A stretch of 49,553 nt of DNA from Prevotella sp. P2-180 (GTDB taxonomy: Bacteria; Bacteroidota; Bacteroidia; Bacteroidales; Bacteroidaceae), in assembly GCF_002251435.1 (NCBI RefSeq), contig NZ_NPJI01000018.1:1-49553 (forward strand), given 5' to 3'. The translations under genes were made by a program, and so were the position numbers. This document shows, piece by piece, positions 1-7,060 of the stretch (the first letter of the stretch is position 1; every line of letters begins with the position of its first letter). Below the pieces are notes generated by a model. It ran no database searches, was not told where the DNA came from, and saw nothing but the letters and a program-made list of their open reading frames with translations.

Positions 1-32
1 TTAAAAGCGCGGCTGAATCTTCTTCTTGCCAT
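1..32 (-). CDS. 5' end of a truncated minus-strand gene
   Basis: Reading the minus strand from an ATG at 32 gives MARRRFSRAF and then runs off the left edge of the window. A TAATTTTG box on the minus strand at 90-97 would start transcription near 85, giving a leader of about 50 nt, which supports a real start here. Ten residues are too few to assign a family; the start is strongly basic. It diverges from the outer-membrane protein gene at 230. Confidence 0.35.
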   Translation of the reverse strand, partial: MARRRFSRAF

Positions 33-132
33 TTAATTATTTAACTTTTTTAGAAGTGGAGAGTCAGCTTATTTCAGTACAAGACAAAACAAAATTAACT
101 ATATATTAGAAACAAAAATTTTAGTAAATTTT

Positions 133-164
133 CTTGCATAAATGGAATATATATATTATCTTTG
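133..164 (+). promoter_or_regulatory. Bacteroidetes-type promoter of the PorT-like gene
   Basis: CTTG at 133-136 and TATCTTTG at 157-164 are separated by 20 nt, close to the Bacteroidetes sigma-ABfr consensus TTTG-N19-TAnnTTTG. Transcription would begin near 169, leaving a leader of about 60 nt before the ATG at 230. Confidence 0.65.
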
Positions 165-229
165 CACCCAGTATAAATAATGATGCAACTTTAGTAAACT
201 TATTATCAATAATTTTAAAAAAAAAGATT

Positions 230-781
230 ATGAAGAAATTTATGATGATGGTTGCAATGGCATTTGCAACACTTACAGCAAGCGCACAGGCAGAGGCTGG
301 TAAACTTACTCTTAAGCCTCTCGTTGGTATTAACGTTGCCAATATCACCGATGGTGATGGTGATGCAAAGGTTGGTCTTGCAGCCGGTGCAGAGCTTGGC
401 TATCAGCTTAACGAGTCTTTCGCCGTTACCGCTGGTGCTATCTACTCTATGCAGGGTGCAAAGTCTGAAGGAGTAAAAATGAATCTTGATTACATCAACA
501 TCCCAATCCTTGCTAATTACTATATCACAAAGGGATTGGCTGTTAAGGCAGGTATTCAGCCCGCATTTAAGGTAAAGTCTGAGGCTAAAGTAGATGTTGT
601 ATCTGTAGATATGGATGGTTTTAAATCATTTGATTTCTCAATTCCTGTAGGTCTGTCTTACGAGGTTTCAGATTTCGTAATCGATGCCCGCTACAACTGG
701 GGTATGACCAAGGTGCTTGAGGGATTCGACAGCAAGAACACTGTATTCCAGTTCACTGTTGGTTACAAGTTCGCCCTCTAA
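230..781 (+). CDS. Outer-membrane beta-barrel protein, PorT-like
   Basis: A 183-residue protein with a Sec signal peptide (MKKFMMMVAMAFATLTASAQ) followed by alternating beta strands and a C-terminal strand ending in GYKFAL, typical of small outer-membrane barrels. Its pattern (LKPLVGINVANI near the start, LGYQL, YINIPILANYY in the middle) fits the PorT/outer_membrane_beta-barrel family (PF13568). I chose the ATG at 230 because it begins the signal peptide; an upstream in-frame ATG at 134 lies in the -33 promoter region. A hairpin terminator follows at 801-835. The physiological role of such barrels is generally unknown. Confidence 0.85.
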   Translation: MKKFMMMVAMAFATLTASAQAEAGKLTLKPLVGINVANITDGDGDAKVGLAAGAELGYQLNESFAVTAGAIYSMQGAKSEGVKMNLDYINIPILANYYITKGLAVKAGIQPAFKVKSEAKVDVVSVDMDGFKSFDFSIPVGLSYEVSDFVIDARYNWGMTKVLEGFDSKNTVFQFTVGYKFAL

Positions 782-800
782 TTTGATTATACATCAACAC

Positions 801-835
801 AATAAGGCTGCACCCAAATGAGTGCAGCCTTTATT
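801..835 (+). terminator. Hairpin terminator after the PorT-like gene
   Basis: AAGGCTGCAC at 804-813 pairs with GTGCAGCCTT at 822-831 around an 8-nt loop, followed by TATTATCTT. The flanking A/T runs make it usable from both strands, so it may also end the small minus-strand unit at 868-949. Confidence 0.75.
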
Positions 836-867
836 ATCTTATGAAAAACTATGTGACTTCTGAATGA

Positions 868-949
868 TTAGAAGAAGAGGTAGCGGTTGTCAACAACCTT
901 GGCCTTCATGTTATAGTGATTCAGAATCTTATTATCGACCGCAAAGTTA
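868..949 (-). other. Possible tiny transcription unit (13-aa ORF or small RNA)
   Basis: On the minus strand a TAACTTTG box at 942-949 would start a transcript near 937. It contains ATG at 909 and an ORF of 13 codons (MKAKVVDNRYLFF, stop at 868-870), and the hairpin at 801-835 lies about 35 nt past the stop. The same frame stays open upstream through NFAVDNKILNHYN, so this could instead be the 3' remnant of a lost gene. No convincing -33 element is seen. Confidence 0.3.
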
Positions 950-965
950 GCAAAAAAAAAAGACG

Positions 966-990
966 AAAGGGACAGGTCCCTGTCTCGTGA
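966..990. repeat. REP-like palindrome, left of the ATPase gene
   Basis: GACAGG-TC-CCTGTC at 971-984 is a perfect palindrome inside AAAGGGACAGGTCCCTGTCT. A near-identical copy sits at 2555-2580 on the other side of the ATPase gene. Such palindromes resemble REP elements moved by Y1 (RAYT) transposases; no such transposase is present in the window. Confidence 0.6.
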
Positions 991-1095
991 CAAAAATCGT
1001 TAATAAATCAGCGGAAACACAAAATATCTATTAGTTTCCGCATGTTTTTGCACGAAAATCATTAACTTTGCACCATATTTTTAGACATTACGACA

Positions 1096-2517
1096 ATGCT
1101 TATAGGTAGAGACAAAGAAAAACAACTACTGCAGAACGCTCTTTCTGAAGAGTATTCACAGTTTATTGCTGTGTATGGAAGACGTCGTGTAGGTAAGACC
1201 TTTCTTATACGAGAAGCTTACGGGTACAAATTCGACTTCCAGTTTACTGGTGCAGCAAAACTGACAGCAAGAAAGCAATTGGTAAGATTCCGCAGGACAT
1301 TAAAAGAACATGGTCAGAAAGATACACCAGAATTAACCAATTGGGGGGATGCTTTCAGCGAACTTAAGCGTTTCATCATAAACTTTCCGGAAGGTAAGAA
1401 GGTGATATTCCTTGATGAACTTCCATGGATGGATGCACCGCGTTCTGGTTTCTTGTCAGAATTGGAGTCGTTTTGGAACGATTGGGCATCTGCTCGCAAA
1501 GATATTGTTTTTATAGTTTGCGGAAGCAGTACATCGTGGATGGTCAAGAAGATCATCAAAAACAAAGGAGGTCTGCACAATCGCTTGAATCATCGTATAT
1601 CTCTCAAGCCATTCCCGTTGGGATTGTGTGAGAAGTTAGCACAGTCCAGGGGTCTCGTACTAAATCGCAAGCAGATGCTTGAAGCCTATATGATATTCGG
1701 TGGCGTACCTTATTATTGGAGTCTGTTACAGAAAGGAGCAAGCATCACCCAAGAGATTGACAGACTGATATTCTCATCTGATGGGGAACTGCATGATGAG
1801 TTTGAGATGCTGTATGCTTCTCTGTTCAAGAAACCAGAACCATACATTAAGGTTATAGGATTGCTGGCAAAAAAGAAGATGGGCATGACTCGACTGGAGC
1901 TTCTTGAAGCTGGTGGCTTTGATGATAACGGAGCGTTTACTGAAATTCTGAATGATTTGGAATGGTGTGGGTTTATCCGCAGTTACACCATGATGGGGTA
2001 TAGAACCAAGTCGGACATCTTCCAGTTGATAGACCACTACACCCTGTTCTATTACGAGTTTATTGATGGGTCACGTCAAGGCTCAAACTATTGGAAGACA
2101 ATGCTTGGAAGTCCCAAATACAATACATGGTGTGGTTTGGCTTTTGAACGTGCTTGCCTCTGGCATACGGATCAGATCAAGAAAAAGCTGGGCATCAGTG
2201 GAATATTGACTAATGAGTATGCATGGCGTTGTCTCCCTAATGAAAAGGAGAACAGGCGTGGTGTTCAGATTGACCTTTTGATCGATCGCAGTGATGGCAT
2301 TATCGATGTTTGCGAGATGAAATACTCGAAGGAGCCATATTCAATAACATCCGATTATGCAGAGGAACTTGCACGAAAGCGAAATGTTTTCCAAAGCGTG
2401 ACAGGTACTAAAAGCGCTGTTCATTCTATTATGATCACTACTGATGGACTGGTGCAAAACGAGCATTGGGGTGAGGTACAAGCAGATATACAATTGAACG
2501 ATTTATATGAACTCTAA
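1096..2517 (+). CDS. AAA ATPase with C-terminal nuclease-like domain (ATPase_2/DUF234)
   Basis: A 473-residue ATPase. The Walker A motif GRRRVGKT is at residues 28-35 and a Walker B motif VIFLDELPWMD near residue 100. The C-terminal part contains an acidic/lysine pattern (QIDLLIDR...DVCEMKYSK) typical of the PD-(D/E)xK-like DUF234 domain. The family (PF01637 plus PF03008) is abundant in Bacteroidetes and archaea; its members are poorly characterised and often lie in mobile or defence contexts. A TAACTTTG box lies at 1063-1070. The gene is bracketed by REP-like palindromes and has no functionally related neighbour, which suggests a cargo-like insertion. The fold is clear; the function is not known. 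Confidence 0.85.
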   Translation: MLIGRDKEKQLLQNALSEEYSQFIAVYGRRRVGKTFLIREAYGYKFDFQFTGAAKLTARKQLVRFRRTLKEHGQKDTPELTNWGDAFSELKRFIINFPEGKKVIFLDELPWMDAPRSGFLSELESFWNDWASARKDIVFIVCGSSTSWMVKKIIKNKGGLHNRLNHRISLKPFPLGLCEKLAQSRGLVLNRKQMLEAYMIFGGVPYYWSLLQKGASITQEIDRLIFSSDGELHDEFEMLYASLFKKPEPYIKVIGLLAKKKMGMTRLELLEAGGFDDNGAFTEILNDLEWCGFIRSYTMMGYRTKSDIFQLIDHYTLFYYEFIDGSRQGSNYWKTMLGSPKYNTWCGLAFERACLWHTDQIKKKLGISGILTNEYAWRCLPNEKENRRGVQIDLLIDRSDGIIDVCEMKYSKEPYSITSDYAEELARKRNVFQSVTGTKSAVHSIMITTDGLVQNEHWGEVQADIQLNDLYEL

Positions 2518-2520
2518 GCA

Positions 2521-2586
2521 ATGGCAAACTACGGAACAATACTCGTTGTAGAAAGGGGACACGGACAGGTCCCCTGTCCTGGTTAA
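2521..2586 (+). pseudogene. Probable 5' fragment of an NtrC-type response regulator gene
   Basis: Three bases after the ATPase stop, an ATG opens a 21-codon frame starting MANYGTILVVE. This resembles the N-terminus of Bacteroidetes sigma-54-type response regulators, which commonly begin with GTILVVDDN. After the glutamate the frame enters the palindromic repeat (RGHGQVPCPG, stop). The resemblance covers only about 11 residues, so homology is suggestive rather than proven. If right, the gene was cut at the repeat. Confidence 0.35.
2555..2580. repeat. REP-like palindrome, right of the ATPase gene
   Basis: GGACAGG-TCC-CCTGTCC at 2563-2579 forms a 7-bp stem with a 3-nt loop, preceded by GGGGACAC. 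It has the same core and orientation as the copy at 966-990, so the two bracket the ATPase gene. Confidence 0.6.
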
Positions 2587-2625
2587 TTAAAAAATTAAAG
2601 AATTAAAAATTAAAGTTTAAAAGTT
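2583..2625. repeat. AATTAAAG-type tandem array overlapping the helicase 3' end
   Basis: Short A/T-rich units (AATTAAA, AATTAAAG, AAGTTTAAAAG) repeat here. The array runs into the stop of the minus-strand helicase, supplying its last residues FKL and the TAA at 2610-2612. It separates the two convergent genes. Confidence 0.5.
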
Positions 2626-4763
2626 AACAAGACATTTTCAATCTCATCGTATGTAACATCGGCAGGACAGAGGGCCTTTATGGCACCACGTCCATCGGCA
2701 GTGCCAGCCTGTTGTATGGCTTTGCGTATTATTGAGATATGTTCGGGCGAGACAAGCTCTTCAAGGGCTATCTCGCCCGTTTGAATATAACGTCCGAGAT
2801 GACCTGAAATGGTGGAACGGTTTAGGCCGCGGATGGCTGCCACTTCTTCAACACTATTTCCTTCCTTATATAATTTGAAGCTTGTGACCCAGGTCTTTTC
2901 CTTCTCCTCCTTTGGTTTCTTCTCCCTTTCCCTTTTTTTCCTCTCTGGCTTCTCCATCGCCATCACCTGTGCCATCTGTTTCTCCTTAAGGTAAATCTCG
3001 ATGGAAAAACCTTTTTGCTCGATGGCTTCAAGCAGCAGCATGTGAAAACGGCAGAGCAAGGTTAGCGTAGACAGTGTGTCGTCATATCGGCGTGTGGCTT
3101 CTTTATTGTTCGACTGCAACTTTTTCGACACCTCAAGCAAGTGGTCAAACACCTCTTCAATTTTCTTGCGGAAATAGTTCGCACTGTTTCTTACCCTGTC
3201 GAGCAACGGCTCGCTCGTTAGTTTCTCGTAACTCATGGAGGCAAGGCCTGCGGTCCATTTGGCGGCTATGTCTGCAATGTCTGTACGGAAAGTCTCCACT
3301 GTCTGGCGGTGCATTTGCAACAATTCCGGATTCATCGATGAGAAAAACTCCATCATAAGCCTCAACATGTAGCTCTCGGTAGTCTGTAGCCTTGTAAAGT
3401 CGAAAAGCTCCACTATCAGCTTCCGGTAGTAGTCTCTTTTCAGGTCGGGCAGTTGGGCTATGCTTCTTTCTGCCTCAATCTCCTGCCTGTCGATATATCT
3501 ATCCACTGTCTCGTCGCTGATGATGGCCGACGGTGTAATTTTCGACGCTATCACCACCCCTTGCAGACTTCTGCATCGGCTGAGCGCCACATACACCTGT
3601 CCCGGGGCAAACGACCGGCCTGCGTCTATTATTGCCCTGTCGAAGGTCAGTCCCTGACTCTTGTGAATGGTTATTGCCCAAGCCAATCGCAGCGGATATT
3701 GACGGAATATTCCCATCACCTCGGTTTTTATTTCCCGCGTCTTCTCGTCTATCGAATAGTGTGCGTTTTCCCATTCCAACGGTACAACTTCTACAGGAGT
3801 CTCTTCGCCGGTACACACTACCTTCACCGAATCCTCGTCAAGTTCCACCACCCTTCCAATCTTTCCATTGAAGAACTTCCCGTCGGTGTCGTTTTTCACA
3901 AACATCACCTGAGCTCCCACCTTCAGCGTAAGATATTCGGCCGTAGGATATGACATTTCAGGGAACGAGCCCTCTATCTCAGCCCTGTAGGTGAACGGTT
4001 TTGTGTTGAGTTTCTTCATCTCGGTGTCGTTATAGTCGTCTGCCATCCTGTTGTGTGTGGTAAGTCGTATATATCCCTCTTCCACCTTCGGACTGAAGGC
4101 AGGATTATACCTTGAGTCGAGCATTCCCATGTCTTCTGCCGTTGGCACACCGTCGCGTATATGGTTGAGTATATTCACGAAGGCGGCATCTGCCTGTCGG
4201 TATATTTTCTGTAATTGGATGGTCACATAATCAATCTTCTGCAACGCCTTGCTGCCAAAGAAGTAAGGTGTGTCGTAATATCCGTGCAGCATCTCCTCGT
4301 CTTCGGGAGTCACCACAGGCGTGAGCTGTGCCAAGTCGCCTATCATCAGCAGCTGGACACCGCCGAAAGGCTGTCTTCCATCGCGGTATCGTCGCAATAC
4401 GTTGTCGATGGCGTCGAGCAGGTCGCTCCTCACCATACTTATCTCGTCGATAATGAGCAAATCGAGCGAGGCGATAATCTTGCGTTTTTCCTTGCTGAAA
4501 TCATATTTCTGCTTCATCTTTGCACCAGGAACGTATGGCGAGAGAGGCAGTTGGAAGAAGGAGTGAATGGTCACTCCGCCGGCATTAATGGCAGCTACAC
4601 CAGTCGGTGCCACTACCACCATCTGCTTTTTGCTTCTCTCCACCACGGTTTTGAGGAAGGTCGTCTTTCCCGTTCCTGCCTTTCCTGTAAGAAAAATACT
4701 TTTTCCTGTATGCTCGACAAAGTCCCATGCCTGCCTGAGCTGCTCGTTTCGTTCTTTACTCAT
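2610..4763 (-). CDS. PIF1-like helicase with C-terminal helix-turn-helix domain
   Basis: A superfamily 1B DNA helicase of 717 residues. Walker A is GKAGTGKT (27-34), followed by the PIF1-family motif APTGVAAINAGG, then LLIIDEISMV (Walker B) and later motifs AITIHKSQGLTFD and YVALSRCRSL. After a charged lysine/glutamate stretch comes a helix-turn-helix segment (EEVAAIRGLNRSTISGHL) resembling the C-terminal HTH_40 domain of RecQ-type helicases. The longest frame begins at 4787, but a TACCTTTG promoter box at 4789-4796 would place the transcript start inside that extension, so I chose the next ATG at 4763 (MSKERNEQ). It probably unwinds replication or recombination intermediates. Confidence 0.9.
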   Translation of the reverse strand: MSKERNEQLRQAWDFVEHTGKSIFLTGKAGTGKTTFLKTVVERSKKQMVVVAPTGVAAINAGGVTIHSFFQLPLSPYVPGAKMKQKYDFSKEKRKIIASLDLLIIDEISMVRSDLLDAIDNVLRRYRDGRQPFGGVQLLMIGDLAQLTPVVTPEDEEMLHGYYDTPYFFGSKALQKIDYVTIQLQKIYRQADAAFVNILNHIRDGVPTAEDMGMLDSRYNPAFSPKVEEGYIRLTTHNRMADDYNDTEMKKLNTKPFTYRAEIEGSFPEMSYPTAEYLTLKVGAQVMFVKNDTDGKFFNGKIGRVVELDEDSVKVVCTGEETPVEVVPLEWENAHYSIDEKTREIKTEVMGIFRQYPLRLAWAITIHKSQGLTFDRAIIDAGRSFAPGQVYVALSRCRSLQGVVIASKITPSAIISDETVDRYIDRQEIEAERSIAQLPDLKRDYYRKLIVELFDFTRLQTTESYMLRLMMEFFSSMNPELLQMHRQTVETFRTDIADIAAKWTAGLASMSYEKLTSEPLLDRVRNSANYFRKKIEEVFDHLLEVSKKLQSNNKEATRRYDDTLSTLTLLCRFHMLLLEAIEQKGFSIEIYLKEKQMAQVMAMEKPERKKREREKKPKEEKEKTWVTSFKLYKEGNSVEEVAAIRGLNRSTISGHLGRYIQTGEIALEELVSPEHISIIRKAIQQAGTADGRGAIKALCPADVTYDEIENVLLTFKL

Positions 4764-4788
4764 AAAAATATAATCTGGGCTTCTCATG

Positions 4789-4796
4789 CAAAGGTA
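4789..4796 (-). promoter_or_regulatory. -7 box of the helicase gene
   Basis: TACCTTTG on the minus strand, followed by GCATG, matches the Bacteroidetes -7 element. The upstream TTTG is at 4811-4814 with a spacer of only 14 nt, so the -33 element is uncertain. The predicted transcript start lies downstream of the first ATG, which decides the gene start. Confidence 0.6.
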
Positions 4797-4892
4797 ATGA
4801 AAATCATCAACAAAAGATTAGTAATACAAGAAAAAAGACAGTTCATATAACATTATTTAGCATTTATGTTTCTCCATCTCGTTTTTTCTTTG

Positions 4893-4900
4893 TACTTTTG
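4893..4900 (+). promoter_or_regulatory. -7 box of the SpoU methylase gene, very short leader
   Basis: TACTTTTG ends 8 nt before the ATG at 4909. With transcription starting a few bases after the box, the leader would be about 0-5 nt, so the mRNA may be leaderless or nearly so. The -33 element is weak. Confidence 0.5.
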
Positions 4901-4908
4901 CAACCGAT

Positions 4909-5436
4909 ATGGCACACAACAGAAAACTCCGAACCGTCGAGATGCAACGTCTGACGGTAGAACAATTCCGCGAGGCGGGCAAGACACCGCTTGTGGTAGT
5001 ACTCGACGACGTCCGCTCGATGTACAACGTGGGCAGCGTATTCCGCACTGGCGACGCTTTCCGCATAGAGGCCCTTTACCTCTGCGGCATAAGCGCGACT
5101 CCACCAGCCACAGAGATTCACAAGACTGCCCTCGGCGCCGAGGACAGCGTGGCATGGCGACACTTTGACAACGCACTCGAAGCAGTAGAGCAACTGAAAG
5201 GCCAGGGCTACGAGGTGCTGGCCGTAGAACAATGCGATGGAAGCACCAAGCTCAACGAGTTCATTCCCCAAAAGGGGAAACCCTATGCAGTAGTGCTCGG
5301 CAACGAGGTAAAGGGCGTACACCAAGAAGTGATAGACCGATGCGACGGATGCCTCGAAATACCACAATTCGGCACAAAACACTCGATGAATGTAAGCGTC
5401 ACGGCAGGTATTATTATGTATAAGTTCGTTTTTTGA
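4909..5436 (+). CDS. SpoU/TrmH-family RNA 2'-O-ribose methyltransferase
   Basis: A 175-residue single-domain SPOUT methylase. The three SpoU motifs are visible: NVGSVFRTGDAFRI near residue 40, AVVLGNEVKGV near 128, and IPQFGTKHSMNVSVTAG near the C-terminus, which together form the knotted S-adenosylmethionine site. It probably methylates a tRNA or rRNA ribose. There is no extra N-terminal RNA-binding domain, as in the small TrmL/TrmH-like members. The substrate cannot be told from sequence alone. It is divergent from the helicase and has its own promoter. Confidence 0.9.
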   Translation: MAHNRKLRTVEMQRLTVEQFREAGKTPLVVVLDDVRSMYNVGSVFRTGDAFRIEALYLCGISATPPATEIHKTALGAEDSVAWRHFDNALEAVEQLKGQGYEVLAVEQCDGSTKLNEFIPQKGKPYAVVLGNEVKGVHQEVIDRCDGCLEIPQFGTKHSMNVSVTAGIIMYKFVF

Positions 5437-5455
5437 AAGAAAAAACGGAAAATAT

Positions 5456-5486
5456 TTTGTAAGTAGACCATTTTTGACTAATTTTG
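5456..5486 (+). promoter_or_regulatory. Consensus promoter of the CoA transferase gene
   Basis: TTTG at 5456-5459 and TAATTTTG at 5479-5486 are spaced by exactly 19 nt, a full match to the Bacteroidetes primary-sigma promoter. The leader to the ATG at 5530 is about 40 nt. Confidence 0.8.
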
Positions 5487-5529
5487 CAACGTTTTTTTAT
5501 ACAAGCAGTAAATTAACAACGATAATATT

Positions 5530-7035
5530 ATGGCATATACACGTATGACCGCTGCCGAAGCCGCAGCGCTGATCAAGAACGGAGAGAACATTGCCCTTAG
5601 CGGATTCACACCATCAGGTGCCGCCAAGGCCGTGACTAAAGAGTTGGCCAAGATTGCCCTCGCCGAACACGAGGCAGGCCGCGAATTCCAAGTGGGCATC
5701 TTCACCGGTGCCTCAACAGGACAGAGCACCGATGGTGACCTCGCCAATGCACAGGCCATCCGCTACCGCGCACCTTATACCACAAACCCTGACTTCCGCA
5801 AGCACGTGAACATGGGCGAGATAGCCTATAACGACATCCATCTCTCACAGATGGCACAGGAACTGCGTTACGGATTTATGGGACAGGTGGACTGGGCCAT
5901 ACTCGAAGTGTGTGACCTTGAGGAAGGAGAGACCACATGTAAGGCTTATCTCACCTCCGCAGGAGGCATCAGCCCTACAGCCGCACGTTTGGCAAAGCAC
6001 GTCATTCTCGAACACAACCACTTCCACAGCCCCGATGCCAAATACCTTCACGACGTTTATGAACTGCAAGACCCTCCATATCGCCAGTGGATACCAATCA
6101 CCAAGGTGGACGACCGCATCGGTACTCCATACGTGGAAATTGACGCATCGAAAATCGTTGGTGTCGTAGAGTGCAACATTCCTGACGAAGCCCGTGCGTT
6201 CAAAGACCTCGACCCCGTGACTACACAGATTGGAAACAACGTGGCAGAATTCCTTGCCGCAGACATGAAGCGTGGCATCATACCTTCTACATTCCTCCCG
6301 CTACAGAGCGGTGTGGGCACAACGGCTAACGCCATACTCGCAGCCCTGTCGATGGACAAGAACATTCCTGACTTCAACATCTACACCGAGGTGCTTCAGG
6401 ACGCTGTTGTAGACATGATGCTAAACGGCCGTGTAAAAGTGGCTTCTGCCTGCTCACTCACCGTGACCAACCCAAGCCTCATGAAGGTATATGAGAACAT
6501 CAACTACTTCAAGGATCATCTCACTCTTCGCCAAAGCGAGATATCCAACTCTCCTGAAATAATACGTCGACTTGGCGTCATCGCCATCAACACCGCACTC
6601 GAGTGCGACATCTACGGCAACGCCAACTCAACCCACATCACAGGAACAAAGATGATGAACGGTATTGGAGGTTCAGGCGATTTCGAACGCAACGCCTACA
6701 TCAGCATCTTCACATGTCCTTCAGTGGCCAAGGGCGGAGCCATCAGCTCTATCGTGCCGATGGTAAGCCACCACGACCACACCGAGCACGATGTCAACAT
6801 CATCGTCACCGAGCAGGGAGTGGCCGACCTTCGTGGCAAGAGCCCAATCCAGCGTGCAGAGTGTATCATCGAAAACTGCGCTCATCCCGACTATCGTCAA
6901 CTATTGTGGGACTATCTGAAGATTTCCAAAATGGGACAGACACGCCACAACCTTCCTGCAGCCTTCGCATTCCACGACACTCTCATACGAAAAGGCGACA
7001 TGCACCTCACCGACTTCGCCGAATACGTGAAATAA
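5530..7035 (+). CDS. Acetyl-CoA hydrolase/transferase family CoA transferase (succinate/acetate/propionate type)
   Basis: A 501-residue class I CoA transferase of the Cat1/AarC/Ach1 family, which moves CoA between carboxylic acids such as succinate, propionate and acetate. The motif YTEVLQDAVVDMM holds the probable catalytic glutamate, Glu287, which forms the glutamyl-CoA thioester. The glycine-rich segments GVGTTANAIL and GIGGSGDFERNA are also family features. The length is normal for the family. In Prevotella-like fermenters it would act in the succinate-propionate branch; the exact acyl partner is inferred. The pseudouridine synthase gene follows 25 nt downstream and is probably cotranscribed. 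Confidence 0.92.
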   Translation: MAYTRMTAAEAAALIKNGENIALSGFTPSGAAKAVTKELAKIALAEHEAGREFQVGIFTGASTGQSTDGDLANAQAIRYRAPYTTNPDFRKHVNMGEIAYNDIHLSQMAQELRYGFMGQVDWAILEVCDLEEGETTCKAYLTSAGGISPTAARLAKHVILEHNHFHSPDAKYLHDVYELQDPPYRQWIPITKVDDRIGTPYVEIDASKIVGVVECNIPDEARAFKDLDPVTTQIGNNVAEFLAADMKRGIIPSTFLPLQSGVGTTANAILAALSMDKNIPDFNIYTEVLQDAVVDMMLNGRVKVASACSLTVTNPSLMKVYENINYFKDHLTLRQSEISNSPEIIRRLGVIAINTALECDIYGNANSTHITGTKMMNGIGGSGDFERNAYISIFTCPSVAKGGAISSIVPMVSHHDHTEHDVNIIVTEQGVADLRGKSPIQRAECIIENCAHPDYRQLLWDYLKISKMGQTRHNLPAAFAFHDTLIRKGDMHLTDFAEYVK

Positions 7036-7060
7036 GGAGATTAAGGAGTTAACATATTGA

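Noticed and set aside
3453..3953. Long open frame antisense to the helicase gene
   Set aside because: It shows no family motifs, and the helicase frame across the same bases holds all the conserved motifs.
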